The notes: generated from the sequence alone by a model not told the origin. A stretch of DNA of 64,000 bases from Burkholderia sp. IMCC1007 (GCF_027257875.1 NZ_JAPVQY010000046.1:1-64000), one strand, 5' to 3'. Counted from the first letter of the stretch, positions 1 to 9,510 are shown. Translations and numbers: made by a program.

Positions 1-226
1 CCCGCTGGGTGGCCGGCGGCCGCTGAGCGCGCCCGCGGTGCCTGCCCGCTCGCGCGGCCTCGGCGCGCGGGGGCGGTGGGGCGTGCGGGTGCGGGGCGTG
101 TCAAATGGACCCGCGACGGCCCGCGGGCCGTCTTTTTTCGCCCCGTGCGGTGCAGGCCCGCCGGATGACGTCTTAAAATGGCGGTTTCAGGGCGCCGCGG
201 CTCCCGTTTCATTCAGTGAGAGCGAA

Positions 227-1177
227 ATGAGCACCAAAGTTTTTGTCGACGGCCAGGAAGGCACGACCGGCCTCAAGATCTTCGAATACCTGTCGGCACG
301 CAACGACATCGAGATCCTGCGGATCGATGAAGCGAAGCGCAAGGACGTCGACGAGCGCCGCCGCCTGATCAATGCGTCGGACGTCACGTTCCTGTGCCTG
401 CCCGACGTCGCGTCGCGCGAATCGGCATCGCTGGTCGAGAACCCGAACACGACGCTGATCGACGCGAGCACCGCGTTCCGTACCAATGCCGACTGGGCCT
501 ACGGCCTGCCGGAACTGACCCGCGCGCAGCGCGAGAAGATCCGCACGTCGAAGCGCATCGCGGTGCCGGGCTGCCATGCATCGGCCTTCGTGCTCGCGAT
601 GCGTCCGCTCGTCGACGCCGGCATCGTCGCGCCGACGTTCGCCGCGCACAGCTATTCGATCACCGGTTACAGCGGCGGCGGCAAGTCGATGATCGCCGAG
701 TACGAAAACGCAGCGCCGGGCGGCAAGCTCGCGAGCCCGCGTCCGTATGCACTGGCGCTCGCGCACAAGCATCTGCCGGAAATGGCCGCGCACACGGGCC
801 TCGCGCACGCGCCGATCTTCACGCCGATCGTCGGGCCGTTCCTGAAGGGCCTCGCCGTGACGACCTACTTCTCGCCCGAACAGCTCGCGAAGCGCGCGAC
901 GCCGCAGGACGTGCAGCGCGTGTTCGCCGAGTACTACGCGGACGAACCGTTCGTGCGCGTCGCGCCGTTCAACGCGGACGCGAATCTCGACAGCGGCTTC
1001 TTCGACGTACAGGCGAACAACGATACGAACCGCGTGGACCTGTTCGTGTTCGGCAACGAAGAACGCTTCGTCACGGTCGCGCGACTCGACAACCTCGGCA
1101 AGGGTGCGTCGGGCGCCGCGATCCAGTGCATGAACCTCAACATCGGCGCGGCCGAGGACAGCGGCCTGAAGCGCTGA
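227..1177 (+). CDS. argC: N-acetyl-gamma-glutamyl-phosphate reductase
   Basis: Cytosolic enzyme of arginine synthesis that reduces N-acetyl-glutamyl-5-phosphate to the semialdehyde with NADPH. The protein is 316 aa, the length of the short (type 2) ArgC family. The N-terminal Rossmann loop DGQEGTTG is at residues 8-15, and the catalytic cysteine lies in VPGCHA (Cys116). The reading frame stays open upstream to base 38, but that extension is low-complexity and unlike ArgC; ATG 227 begins the conserved MSTKVFVDG start. A factor-independent terminator follows directly, so this is the last gene of its transcript. Confidence 0.97.
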   Translation: MSTKVFVDGQEGTTGLKIFEYLSARNDIEILRIDEAKRKDVDERRRLINASDVTFLCLPDVASRESASLVENPNTTLIDASTAFRTNADWAYGLPELTRAQREKIRTSKRIAVPGCHASAFVLAMRPLVDAGIVAPTFAAHSYSITGYSGGGKSMIAEYENAAPGGKLASPRPYALALAHKHLPEMAAHTGLAHAPIFTPIVGPFLKGLAVTTYFSPEQLAKRATPQDVQRVFAEYYADEPFVRVAPFNADANLDSGFFDVQANNDTNRVDLFVFGNEERFVTVARLDNLGKGASGAAIQCMNLNIGAAEDSGLKR

Positions 1178-1197
1178 TCCTCCTTGCATGCGATGCA

Positions 1198-1221
1198 AAG
1201 CCGGCCGCTGGCCGGCTTTTT
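1198..1221 (+). terminator. Factor-independent terminator after argC
   Basis: Perfect 8-bp stem AGCCGGCC / GGCCGGCT with a 3-nt loop, followed by a run of T, 20 bases after the argC stop codon. Confidence 0.9.
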
Positions 1222-1609
1222 ATTTACCGTGCCAGGCAATATATAAAGCCACACACTCGCGCATTTACAAATATTTACAAGCTTTCCATTGCGAGATTAC
1301 CAGTGAATTAACTTCCCCTCCTTTTTATCCAGTCCAGCCCGAGTAGGGATAAACCGGATATCGTCAATTTAAACGCTGCCGTTATACGCGGGAAGGCCGT
1401 TCGAAAGCCTGCCGGGCGTGGCACGCTCCCCACGTCGACGACGTCCCGTCAGCCTCGTCGCGTTTTAATTCTTACTCCCGGCCCCATCCCGAAAGGAATT
1501 GAAACGCACAAGCCGTTTCAATCGTCTTTTTTAGACGAGTTCATCAATTGACAGCAAAAATCCATGCAGCGACATTAGCTCGCACAATTAAACGATTGGA
1601 GACAGCGGC
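1222..1609. other. Intergenic leader upstream of lipoprotein cluster
   Basis: About 390 bp without a convincing gene and with AT-richer stretches than its surroundings. It should hold the promoter of the lipoprotein/OmpW cluster. The only structure seen is the pair of hairpins at 1498-1538, annotated separately. Confidence 0.6.
1498..1538. promoter_or_regulatory. Tandem inverted repeats upstream of lipoprotein genes
   Basis: Perfect 9-bp inverted repeat ATTGAAACG-N7-CGTTTCAAT (1498-1522), immediately followed by TCGTCT-N5-AGACGA (1522-1538). They lie 72-112 bp before the first lipoprotein start. They could be operator sites or a structured leader RNA; the sequence does not decide which. Confidence 0.45.
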
Positions 1610-3025
1610 ATGTCGCACGCCTTATCGAAGGGGGTGGCAACGGCCTTTGCCATCGCCCCGTTCCTGATTGCCTGTGGTGGTGGCGACGGCGGCTCGCCCG
1701 CGCCGATCAATACGCCCCAATGTTCCGGATCAAGCTGCGGCACGCAAGGGCAGCCGCCGTCGCAGCCCGTCAACGGCGCGCTGTGTCCGGCCGACGCCGA
1801 CATCGTGAAGAGCACGTACCTCGGCGGCGCCGGTAGCGGCGAGATCGTCAGCGTCAACATCGACGCGGTCGCGATGACCTACACGCTCAAGTGGCTCGAG
1901 TCGCCGATTCCGCTCGCGACCGGCACGGTCACGCCGAGCCGCGCCGGCACGACCATCACCGGCAAGGTCATCCATCCGCCGACCGGCACGCTGCCGACCG
2001 CAGAACAGACGCGCTGCGCATTCGTCCTCACGCCGGGTTCGGGCACAGCGCCGAACAGCTCGACCTATTCGACGGCCGCCGACTTCAACCCGGCGAACCC
2101 GCCGATGCTGCTGGTCGGCATGGGCGTCGCGGGCGGCGGCATTCCGGGGGCGACGGTTCAGTACGACGGGCTGACGATCCTTCCGGTCGTCGCGGAAAAC
2201 GTCGGCAAGGTCCCGAACCGCCACTTCGATTTCTATCCGTTCCTCGGCTTCGCGAACACGACGACCGATCTCTCGAAGCTGCCGGGCACCTACAACGCGC
2301 TGATCTACCACCTCGTGCCGTCGGGCAACTACGCGACGAAGGGCATCAACTCGAGCGAGACGTTCGACGCGAACGGCGCATGCACGTCGACCTCCGGCAG
2401 TTGCCAGACCACCGGCAATCCGTGGACGGTGAACGCGACCGGCGGGTATCTCGACAGCACCCAAGCGCCACAGATCCTGCCGCAGACGTCGCTGCCGCTG
2501 ATCGGTACGACCGGCAAGTCGGCGACCGCGCACATGGTGATCGGCCAGCTCAACGGCGCGACCGTGCCGGTGGTCGTGCGCACGGGCTTCGTGAACCTCG
2601 GCACGCCGCCGCTGCACGCCGACGCAAAGGTCGACGACGAATCGGGCATCGCAGTGCTCGGCGCGGCGACGGCGATCCGGTCGGGTGCGATCGACGGCGG
2701 CTACGCGGGCGCGGATTCGAACTTCAAGTACACGGCCGCGCTGATCCGCGGCAGCAACGCGTCGTTCATCAACCCGACCACGCAGGCCGAAGAAGACGGC
2801 TTCACGCTCGACTACGGCCAGACGACGGCGGGCCTGCTGAACGCAACGACCACGCCGCCGAGCGGCGCGAGCTACCCGTCCGCATCGGGCGTGGTGATCG
2901 CGACGGGCGGGCTGTATGCGGCGCTGATCCAGGGCACGGTGAACGGCGGCGTCACGCAGACATCGGCGAATTCGACCACGTCGTCGACACCGTACTTCGG
3001 CGTGGGCGCGCAGATCAGCAAGTAG
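1610..3025 (+). CDS. Surface lipoprotein, probable DUF2957 family
   Basis: 471-aa predicted lipoprotein. A short signal peptide ends in the lipobox LIAC with the acylated cysteine at residue 22, followed by a Gly/Asp-rich linker. The rest is a secreted domain rich in Gly, Thr and Pro without a recognised catalytic motif. It is a paralogue of the next gene: both share GGAGSGE, a YVESPVP/WLESPIP segment, TGTVTP(S/T)RAGT, and a late DDESxIxxLxxxTAI block. I believe this is the Burkholderia-restricted DUF2957 family, from recall and not from a search. It lies 151 bp before its paralogue and upstream of an OmpW-like porin, which suggests a common envelope role. Function unknown. Confidence 0.85.
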   Translation: MSHALSKGVATAFAIAPFLIACGGGDGGSPAPINTPQCSGSSCGTQGQPPSQPVNGALCPADADIVKSTYLGGAGSGEIVSVNIDAVAMTYTLKWLESPIPLATGTVTPSRAGTTITGKVIHPPTGTLPTAEQTRCAFVLTPGSGTAPNSSTYSTAADFNPANPPMLLVGMGVAGGGIPGATVQYDGLTILPVVAENVGKVPNRHFDFYPFLGFANTTTDLSKLPGTYNALIYHLVPSGNYATKGINSSETFDANGACTSTSGSCQTTGNPWTVNATGGYLDSTQAPQILPQTSLPLIGTTGKSATAHMVIGQLNGATVPVVVRTGFVNLGTPPLHADAKVDDESGIAVLGAATAIRSGAIDGGYAGADSNFKYTAALIRGSNASFINPTTQAEEDGFTLDYGQTTAGLLNATTTPPSGASYPSASGVVIATGGLYAALIQGTVNGGVTQTSANSTTSSTPYFGVGAQISK

Positions 3026-3176
3026 CGAGCGGGGACGCGCCGGCGGCCGGCGCGCCGCCGCGTACCGCAGGGCAACGAAAACACGACGGCGTCCGGCACG
3101 ACGCAGGCGCCTACAAGCAAACAGAAGCGGTCGACAGGGAGCTGACCGCCGTACAAGACAAATCTGGAGGAGCAAC

Positions 3177-4418
3177 ATGAAGCGCAACCTCGTTCTGGCG
3201 GCGGCCCTTGCCGCCCCCCTTCTTTCCGCATGCGGCGGCGGCGACAACAACCCGCCTCCGCTCGTCGAAGACCGGCTCTGCCCTGCGTCGCTCGACTACA
3301 GCACCGTATTCACGGGCGGCGCCGGTAGCGGCGAACTCGCGAAGGTGCAGCTCGACACGACCAAGATGACCTGGCAGGTGACCTATGTCGAATCGCCGGT
3401 GCCGCAAACGACCGGCACCGTCACGCCGACCCGCGCGGGCACCGTCGACAGCGGCACGCTCACGCAGGAAACGATGCTGCCGACCAACAAGCTGAACCAG
3501 TGCGCGTTCCGCCTGAACGGCGCGAGCCTCGACGCGTCGCGTCCGGCGCGCATCTTCGTCGGCTTCGGCGTCGCGGGCGGCACGATTCCGGGCAAGGAAA
3601 TCCAGTTCAACGGCGTGCTCGGCCAGGCCGCGGTGCCCGACACGAAATTCCCGTACTACCCGTTCATCGGGTTCTCGTCGATCGAAACCGACATCACGAA
3701 GGTCGCGGGCACGTACAGCCATGTCGGGTTCGGCGAGGTGCCGTCGCAGAAGTTCGCGCCGGCGTCGATCGACGCGAAGGTGACGATCAACGCCGACGGC
3801 TCGTGGACCAAGTGCGACACGACCGGCCAGTTCGCCGGCGGCGCGTGCACGCAGCAGGGCACGAACTTCGTGCAGTCGGCCGACGGCAGCGGCGCGTTCC
3901 AGTCGAACCACTACGCGAGCCAGCTGAAGCCGACGCTGTCGGCCACGCCGCAGGGCAAGGGCTTCATGATCGTCGGCAAGCTGCGCAACCAGCTCGTGCC
4001 GATCCTCGTGCGCACCGGTGTCGCGAACCCGAACCCGACGCCCGACAGCAACGGCGTGCCGGGCCTCACCGCCGACGACGAATCGAGCATCTCGATCCTC
4101 GCGCCGCAGACGGCCATCGCAGCCGGCTCGCAGAACGGCGAGTACATCGGCGTCGACAGCCAGTTCGATTACCGGACCACCGCGCTGATCGACAAGCAGG
4201 CCACGCTGCTCGATCCGTTCCAGCCGTCGCAGGCTTCGCTCGCGACCGCGCTCGATCTGGACTACACGCAGAAGGTGCCGGGCACGGTCACGACGATCCA
4301 CACCGGCTCGGGCAGCACGTCGCCGACCGGCAAGTTCATCTTCACCGGTGGCGTGTTCGGTTTCCTCGACAACGCGGGTTCGACGCCGTATTTCACGATC
4401 GGCGCGTTCGTCCAGTAA
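3177..4418 (+). CDS. Surface lipoprotein, paralogue of the upstream gene
   Basis: 413-aa lipoprotein with signal peptide and lipobox LLSAC (Cys19), then a GGGDNN linker. It aligns along its length with the preceding lipoprotein (shared GGAGSGE, ESPVP, TGTVTPTRAGT, DDESSISIL blocks), so the pair arose by tandem duplication followed by strong divergence. A good ribosome site (GGAGGAGC) precedes ATG 3177. The next gene starts about 13 bp downstream, so the two are almost certainly co-transcribed. Role unknown; the context points to the outer membrane. Confidence 0.87.
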   Translation: MKRNLVLAAALAAPLLSACGGGDNNPPPLVEDRLCPASLDYSTVFTGGAGSGELAKVQLDTTKMTWQVTYVESPVPQTTGTVTPTRAGTVDSGTLTQETMLPTNKLNQCAFRLNGASLDASRPARIFVGFGVAGGTIPGKEIQFNGVLGQAAVPDTKFPYYPFIGFSSIETDITKVAGTYSHVGFGEVPSQKFAPASIDAKVTINADGSWTKCDTTGQFAGGACTQQGTNFVQSADGSGAFQSNHYASQLKPTLSATPQGKGFMIVGKLRNQLVPILVRTGVANPNPTPDSNGVPGLTADDESSISILAPQTAIAAGSQNGEYIGVDSQFDYRTTALIDKQATLLDPFQPSQASLATALDLDYTQKVPGTVTTIHTGSGSTSPTGKFIFTGGVFGFLDNAGSTPYFTIGAFVQ

Positions 4419-4434
4419 GCGGAGGCAAGCCGTG

Positions 4435-5268
4435 ATGAAGAAGACCCTTCTCTGCGCGGCCGCCGGCGCCGCCGCACTGGCGCCGCTCGCGGCGCACGCG
4501 CAGAGCGCCGGCAGCAACGTCGTCACGCTGGGCTGGTTCCACGTGATGCCGCAGCAAAGCAGCACGCCGATGACGACCAACGTCGCGCCGACGCCGATCA
4601 ACACGCCGCTGCGACTGCCGCCGTCGTTCACGTCGCCGGGCACCGGGCTGCGCACCAGCGGCGCGGATACCGTCGGCCTGACGGTCAGCCACTTCCTGAC
4701 CGACCACATCGCGGTCACGTCGGTGGCCGGCGTGCCGCCGGTGTTCAAGGTGTCGGGCCAGGGGACGATCAAGCCGCCCGGCCCTGCCGGCGCGCTGGGC
4801 ACGCAGAACATCGGGCTGGCCTCGGTCAACCCGATCGTGAAAAGCGTGCGGCAGTGGAGCCCGGCGGCGATCCTGCAGTACTACTTCGGGGCGGCGAACG
4901 CGAAATTCCGGCCGTTCCTCGGCCTCGGCGTGTCGTACAACTGGTTCAGCGACCTGCAGCTCAACACGAACTTCATCAAGCAGACGCAGGAGAACCTCGG
5001 CGCGATTCTCGCGGCGGGCGCGGGCAAGCCGGGCACGACCTCGGTGGAGGCAAAGGCGTCGTCGTCATGGCAGCCGGTGTTCAACGCGGGCCTGCAATAC
5101 AACATGACCGAGCATTTCGGGCTGGTGGCGTCGGTGACGTACATCCCGCTGAAGACGACGTCGACGGTGACGATCAAGGCGGCCGACGGCACAACCCTCG
5201 CCGAATCGAAATCGGACCTGAAGGCGGACCCGATCATCAGCTACGTCGGGATGACGTACAAGTTCTGA
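4435..5268 (+). CDS. OmpW-family outer-membrane protein
   Basis: 277-aa beta-barrel protein. A Sec signal peptide ends near AHA-22, and the chain ends in aromatic-rich strand YVGMTYKF with the terminal Phe typical of Omp85/BAM substrates. Internal features of OmpW are visible: the TVGLTVSHFLTDHIAV and ASVTYIPLKTT strands and the central FRPFLGLGVSYNWF. It is longer than E. coli OmpW (about 210 aa) because of loop insertions. GTG 4432 directly precedes ATG 4435 and sits slightly better after GGAGG, so it is an equally possible start. It forms an operon with the two lipoproteins. Such porins pass small hydrophobic molecules. Confidence 0.9.
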   Translation: MKKTLLCAAAGAAALAPLAAHAQSAGSNVVTLGWFHVMPQQSSTPMTTNVAPTPINTPLRLPPSFTSPGTGLRTSGADTVGLTVSHFLTDHIAVTSVAGVPPVFKVSGQGTIKPPGPAGALGTQNIGLASVNPIVKSVRQWSPAAILQYYFGAANAKFRPFLGLGVSYNWFSDLQLNTNFIKQTQENLGAILAAGAGKPGTTSVEAKASSSWQPVFNAGLQYNMTEHFGLVASVTYIPLKTTSTVTIKAADGTTLAESKSDLKADPIISYVGMTYKF

Positions 5269-5317
5269 CGCCGGCGACGGAGGACCCGAGAAAGCACGGA
5301 TGACCCGCGCCAAAAAC

Positions 5318-5351
5318 GCGGGCAAAAAAAAGCCCGCCTAAGAGGCGGGCT
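5318..5351 (-). terminator. Overlapping hairpins, terminator of the LysR gene (and likely of the ompW operon)
   Basis: AGCCCGCCT-AAG-AGGCGGGCT is a perfect 9-bp stem (5331-5351). Read on the minus strand it is followed by eight T. An alternative stem GCGGGC/GCCCGC (5318-5337) overlaps it. It lies between converging genes. Confidence 0.8.
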
Positions 5352-5489
5352 GAATCCATATCAGAGGAGACATGGAGGAGACAGGTGTAACTATAGCGAA
5401 TCGATTTCCGCATTGCAACATTTCCGTAGAGAAAATAAGGATTTTCCCTCGAATGGATGCTCTAGATCGCTAACTGACATCCGACCCCT

Positions 5490-6389
5490 TCATGTTTCCC
5501 GCTCCAGCACGTCCGCGAGCGCATCGCGCAGCAGCCCGACCGGCCGCGTCAGGCGGCCCGGCAACGCGGCGTGCACGAGCCACACGTTGATCCGCGTTTC
5601 CAGCCCCACCGTTTCCACCACCCGCAGCGCGTCGCGATGTGCGCTGCGCGCCAGCGCGTTCGGCGGCGCGATGCCGATGCCCACGCCGCGCGCGACGAGC
5701 GACAACTGCAGCTCCGAGCCGAACGCCTCGACCGCGACATCGAACGGCAGCCCGGCGGAACCGAGCGCGCGGCTCAGCGACGAGCGCATCCCGCAGCCGT
5801 CCTGGCTCAGCACCCACGGAAAACCCGACAGCACGTCGAGCGAGAGCGGACCGTCCGGCAGCGGAAAATCGCGCGCGGCGACGAGCACCGTCGGCCGCGT
5901 GCCGAGCAGGGTCGCCGTGAGCGTGTCGGGCAGCGTCGCGCTGGCCGGCACCATCACCGTCGCGACATCGAGCGCGCCGCGCTCGATGCCCTGCACGAGC
6001 GCCGGCGACCAGCCGGCCGTCACGCGCAACGTCAGCCGCGGAAATGCATCGCGCAGCCGGTCGATCGGCCGCTCGAGCGCGAGCTCGGACAGGAACGGCG
6101 GCACGCCGATGCGCAGTTCGCCGGACGGCTCGCTGTCCGGCGAGCCCGCGGCCATCAGTTCGTCGACGGCGCACAGCACGTTGCGCGCGAGCGCGTAGAC
6201 GTCGCGCCCGGCGGCGGTCGGCTTCAGCGGCTTGCTCTGCCGCTCGAGCAGCGGCACGCCCAGCAGCGTTTCGAGGTTTTGCACGCGGCGGGTAAGGCCC
6301 GGCTGCGTCAGATGAAGCTTCGCAGCGGCGGCGACCATCGACCCGCTGTCGACCACCGCGACGAACGCCTGGAGATCACGCGTATTCAA
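5490..6389 (-). CDS. LysR-family transcriptional regulator
   Basis: 299 aa. The winged helix-turn-helix is at about residues 3-60 (LQAFVAVVDSGSMVAAAAKLHLTQPGLTRRVQNLE), followed by a periplasmic-binding-protein-like effector domain to the C-terminus. It is divergent from an MFS exporter with only 97 bp between the starts, the classic arrangement of a LysR regulator controlling its neighbour. The shared gap carries a direct repeat that is a plausible operator. The effector is unknown. Confidence 0.93.
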   Translation of the reverse strand: MNTRDLQAFVAVVDSGSMVAAAAKLHLTQPGLTRRVQNLETLLGVPLLERQSKPLKPTAAGRDVYALARNVLCAVDELMAAGSPDSEPSGELRIGVPPFLSELALERPIDRLRDAFPRLTLRVTAGWSPALVQGIERGALDVATVMVPASATLPDTLTATLLGTRPTVLVAARDFPLPDGPLSLDVLSGFPWVLSQDGCGMRSSLSRALGSAGLPFDVAVEAFGSELQLSLVARGVGIGIAPPNALARSAHRDALRVVETVGLETRINVWLVHAALPGRLTRPVGLLRDALADVLERET

Positions 6390-6396
6390 AACAAAC

Positions 6397-6439
6397 TCGC
6401 ATAATCATGTTAGACATATTTCAATTGTCGCATAAACAT
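6397..6439. promoter_or_regulatory. Candidate LysR operator: 12-bp direct repeat, three helical turns apart
   Basis: TCGCATAATCAT at 6397-6408 and TCGCATAAACAT at 6428-6439 match at 11 of 12 positions and are 31 bp apart. They lie inside the 97-bp gap between the divergent LysR and MFS genes, where binding to the same DNA face is expected. Confidence 0.5.
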
Positions 6440-6486
6440 CGGGCACCTACGATGGGGATTCTTTCGCTCCTCTTGCCACGCCTCCG

Positions 6487-7764
6487 ATGAACTGCCCCGC
6501 CGATTCCCGCCCCGTTGCCATGCGCGCCGCGCGCGGCGCACCGCCCGCGCTGAGCACGGGCATGACCCTGTTCTTCGCCGCGACGGTCGGCGTGATCGTG
6601 ATGGACCTGTTCGCCGCGCAACCGCTGACGGGCCCGATCAGTGCCGACCTGCACCTGCCGCCCGGCCTCACCGGCCTCGTCGCGATGCTGCCGCAGCTCG
6701 GCTACGCGGCCGGCCTCGTGCTGCTGGTGCCGCTCGTCGACCTCCGCGAAAACCGCCGGCTGATCGTCGCGACGCTCGTTGCGTGCGCGGCGGCGCTCGC
6801 GTTGCCCGCATTCACGCGCTCGGGCGCCGTGTTCCTCGCTGCGACGCTGATCGCGGGCGCCGCGTCGAGCGTGATCCAGATGCTGGTGCCGATGGCCGCG
6901 TCGATGGCGCCCGAAGCACAGCGCGGCCGTGCGGTCGGCAACGTGATGAGCGGGCTGATGCTCGGCATCCTGCTGTCGCGGCCGCTCGCGAGCCTGATCG
7001 CGGGCATCGCGGGCTGGCGTGCGTTCTATGCGCTGGCCGCGCTCGCGAATGTGGCGATCGCCGTCGTGCTGGCGCTGCGCTTGCCGGTGCGCCAGCCGGC
7101 GGTGACGGCCCGCTATCGCACGCTGCTCGCGTCGATGGGCCGGCTGCTCGCCGACGAGCCGGTGCTGCGCCGGCACGCGCTGTCGGCCGCGCTCGCGATG
7201 GCCGCGTTCAGCGCGTTCTGGACGGCCATCGGGCTGCGGCTCGCGCAGCCGCCGTTCGGCCTCGGCCTGCACGGCATCGCGCTGTTCGCGTTCGCCGGCG
7301 CGAGCGGCGCGATCGTCACGCCGCTCGCCGGCCGTGCGGGCGATCGCGGCCACGGTCCGGCCGCGCAGCGCGTCGCGCACGTGACGATGCTCGTGGCGCT
7401 CGCGGTGCTCGGCGTCGCGGGCGCCGGCTGGTTCGGCTTCGACCTGCACGCGCATCGCGGCGTCGCGCTGGCGCTGCTGGCCGGCGGCGCGGCGCTCCTC
7501 GATGCGGGCGTGATCGTCGACCAGACGATCGGCCGGCGCGCCATCAATCTGCTGAACCCGGCCGCGCGCGGGCGCCTGAACGGCTTGTTCGTCGGGCTGT
7601 TTTTCGTCGGCGGCGCGCTGGGCGCGGCGCTCGCGGGCAGCGCATGGGCGTGGGGCGGATGGAGCGCCGTGTGCGGCGTCGGCTTCGCGTTCGCCGGCGC
7701 GGCCGCCGGATTCGGCGTCGCGACCGGGCGCCGGGCCGGTGCTGCCACGTTGCCGCGCGCGTAG
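6487..7764 (+). CDS. MFS transporter
   Basis: 425-aa inner-membrane protein with about twelve hydrophobic helices. It has the DLRENRR loop between helices 2 and 3 and a G-rich helix 5 (GNVMSGLMLGILLSRPLAS) resembling the antiporter motif of drug:proton exporters. The divergent LysR gene is its likely regulator. The substrate cannot be inferred. Confidence 0.9.
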   Translation: MNCPADSRPVAMRAARGAPPALSTGMTLFFAATVGVIVMDLFAAQPLTGPISADLHLPPGLTGLVAMLPQLGYAAGLVLLVPLVDLRENRRLIVATLVACAAALALPAFTRSGAVFLAATLIAGAASSVIQMLVPMAASMAPEAQRGRAVGNVMSGLMLGILLSRPLASLIAGIAGWRAFYALAALANVAIAVVLALRLPVRQPAVTARYRTLLASMGRLLADEPVLRRHALSAALAMAAFSAFWTAIGLRLAQPPFGLGLHGIALFAFAGASGAIVTPLAGRAGDRGHGPAAQRVAHVTMLVALAVLGVAGAGWFGFDLHAHRGVALALLAGGAALLDAGVIVDQTIGRRAINLLNPAARGRLNGLFVGLFFVGGALGAALAGSAWAWGGWSAVCGVGFAFAGAAAGFGVATGRRAGAATLPRA

Positions 7765-7782
7765 GCCAGGCCCGGATGTGCA

Positions 7783-7815
7783 AACGCCCCGCCCTCTGAC
7801 GAGGCGCGGGGCGTT
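7783..7815. terminator. Bidirectional terminator
   Basis: Stem AACGCCCCG (7783-7791) / CGGGGCGTT (7807-7815) between the convergent MFS and LysE genes. Confidence 0.75.
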
Positions 7816-7837
7816 GCGCAGGCCGCGAGGCCCGAAA

Positions 7838-8473
7838 TCAGTGACGAACGAGCGCCATCATCGCGCCGAAACCGACGAAGATGCCGCCCGTCAGCCGGTT
7901 GAAGATCTTCGCGACGCTCTGGCTCTTCAGCGTCGCGCCGATGCGCGTGCCGAACGACGCGTAGACGAGATACCAGCTCACCTCGATCACCGCGAACGTG
8001 ACGACGAGGATGCCGAACTGCGGCAGCGTGGGCTCCGACGCGTTGATGAACTGCGGCAGCAGCGCGGCCGCGAACAGGATCGCCTTCGGGTTGCTGCCTG
8101 CGACCAGGAAGCCGTTGCGGAACAGCGCCACGCGCGATGCCGACGCGCCGGGCGACACCGCATCGACATCGGCGGCCGGCGTGTCGTCGACGCGCGCGCG
8201 CCACGCCTTGACGCCGAGATAGATCAGATAGGCGGCGCCCGCGAAGCGCAACGCATCGAACATCGCCGGCCATGCCTCGAGCACCGCCCCGAGCCCCGCC
8301 GCGGACACCGCGAGCATCAACACCAGCGCGCTCAGGCAACCCGCCATCGTCGACGACGAGCGGCGCAGCCCGTGCCGCGCGCCGTGCGTCATCACGAGCA
8401 GCATGTTCGGGCCCGGAATCGCCGACACGACGAACACCGTCGCCACGAAAAGCCACCACGTATGCAGGTTCAT
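7838..8473 (-). CDS. LysE/RhtB-family amino-acid exporter
   Basis: 211-aa inner-membrane protein with about six helices. The family signature SAIPGPNMLLVMTHGARHGLR is near residues 17-37, followed by the second-helix GCLSALVLML and the conserved FxxGFLVAGSNPKAILFAAALLPQF block. It exports amino acids or homoserine lactone-like metabolites by proton exchange; the substrate is not predictable. Likely monocistronic, with a terminator just downstream. Confidence 0.93.
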   Translation of the reverse strand: MNLHTWWLFVATVFVVSAIPGPNMLLVMTHGARHGLRRSSSTMAGCLSALVLMLAVSAAGLGAVLEAWPAMFDALRFAGAAYLIYLGVKAWRARVDDTPAADVDAVSPGASASRVALFRNGFLVAGSNPKAILFAAALLPQFINASEPTLPQFGILVVTFAVIEVSWYLVYASFGTRIGATLKSQSVAKIFNRLTGGIFVGFGAMMALVRH

Positions 8474-8544
8474 GACCGCCTCAGCCGAAAGAAAGACGAA
8501 ACGTCGATTATGCCGTGAGCGCGGCGCTTCTGTCGCGCGCCGGC

Positions 8545-9414
8545 TCAGCGGCCCGCGCGGCGCAGCGCGACTTCGCCGAGCACCGCGAAGTCCTGTTCGC
8601 CGCCGCCGTGCGCGAGCGCATCGAGCAGGCTGTCGCGCACGACGCTCGCCACCGGCAGCGGCACCGACGCCGCGTCGCCGGCTTCCAGCGCGAGCCGCAC
8701 GTCCTTCAGGCCCAGCCGGGCCTTGAAGCGCGCGGGTTCGTAGCTGCGCTCGGCGATCATCCCGCCGTAGCCCTGGTAGACCGGCCCCGGAAACACGCTG
8801 CTGGTGATCACGTCGAGGAAATCGCGCATCGCGACGCCGTGCGCGCCGAGCAGCGCGGACGCCTCGCCGAGCGTCTCGATCGCCGATGCGAGCGTGAAGT
8901 TCGCGGCGATCTTCGCGACGTTCGCGTGCTGCGGCAGCGAGCCGAACCGCCAGGTCTTCTGGCCGATCGCGTCGAACAGCGGCTGCACGCGGTCGATCGC
9001 CTCGGCCGGGCCGCCGGCCATGATCGTCAGGCGCGCGGCTGCCGCGACGTCCGGGCGCCCCATCACGGGTGCGGCCACGTAGTCGATGCCGCGCGACGCA
9101 TGCGCGTGCGCGAGCGACTCGGCCAGCGCGACGGAGACCGTCGCCATGTTCACGTGGATCAGGCCGCGCGGCGCCTGCGCGAGCAGCGCGTCGTCGAACA
9201 CGGCGCGCGCCGCCGCATCGTCGGCCAGCATCGAGAACACGGCGTCGCCGCGAAACGCGTCGGCCGGCGACGCGACGATCTGCGCGCCCAGCGCGGCGAG
9301 CGGCTCGGCGCGCTCGCGCGTCCGGTTCCAGACCCGCACGGTATGCCCCGCCTTCAGCAGGTTTGCCGCGATCGCCTGCCCCATTTCGCCCAGCCCGATA
9401 AATCCGAGATCCAT
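8545..9414 (-). CDS. NAD(P)-dependent beta-hydroxyacid dehydrogenase (3-hydroxyisobutyrate dehydrogenase family)
   Basis: 289 aa starting MDLGFIGLGEMG. The Rossmann motif GxGxxG lies at residues 4-9 and is followed by the basic residue pattern WNRTRERAE, which suggests NADPH. The family catalytic lysine is in AKIAANFTLASAIETLGEA. The reading frame continues far upstream to 9981, but that part is the shadow of the opposite gene; ATG 9414 has a GGAG site. It fits the GLYR1/glyoxylate-succinic semialdehyde reductase branch as well as HIBADH. Divergent from the Mut7-C gene. Confidence 0.9.
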   Translation of the reverse strand: MDLGFIGLGEMGQAIAANLLKAGHTVRVWNRTRERAEPLAALGAQIVASPADAFRGDAVFSMLADDAAARAVFDDALLAQAPRGLIHVNMATVSVALAESLAHAHASRGIDYVAAPVMGRPDVAAAARLTIMAGGPAEAIDRVQPLFDAIGQKTWRFGSLPQHANVAKIAANFTLASAIETLGEASALLGAHGVAMRDFLDVITSSVFPGPVYQGYGGMIAERSYEPARFKARLGLKDVRLALEAGDAASVPLPVASVVRDSLLDALAHGGGEQDFAVLGEVALRRAGR

Positions 9415-9510
9415 TGCCCGCTCCTTCGATCCATGAAGCGAGGAGTTAAACACAGATGGCGGCGGCCTGCAGCGGCCGCGGCCGGCCGTGCGCGGTGCGA
9501 TACTGGACCA

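Noticed and set aside
1419-1434. TGGCACGCTCCCCAC resembles the sigma-54 promoter at 22721
   Set aside because: The -12 GC is absent at the required spacing (AC instead), so it is not supported.
1730-3250. Long Arg-rich open frames opposite the lipoproteins, and similar frames opposite most genes
   Set aside because: Typical antisense shadows of high-GC coding DNA; no domain, no ribosome site, biased Arg/Ala composition.
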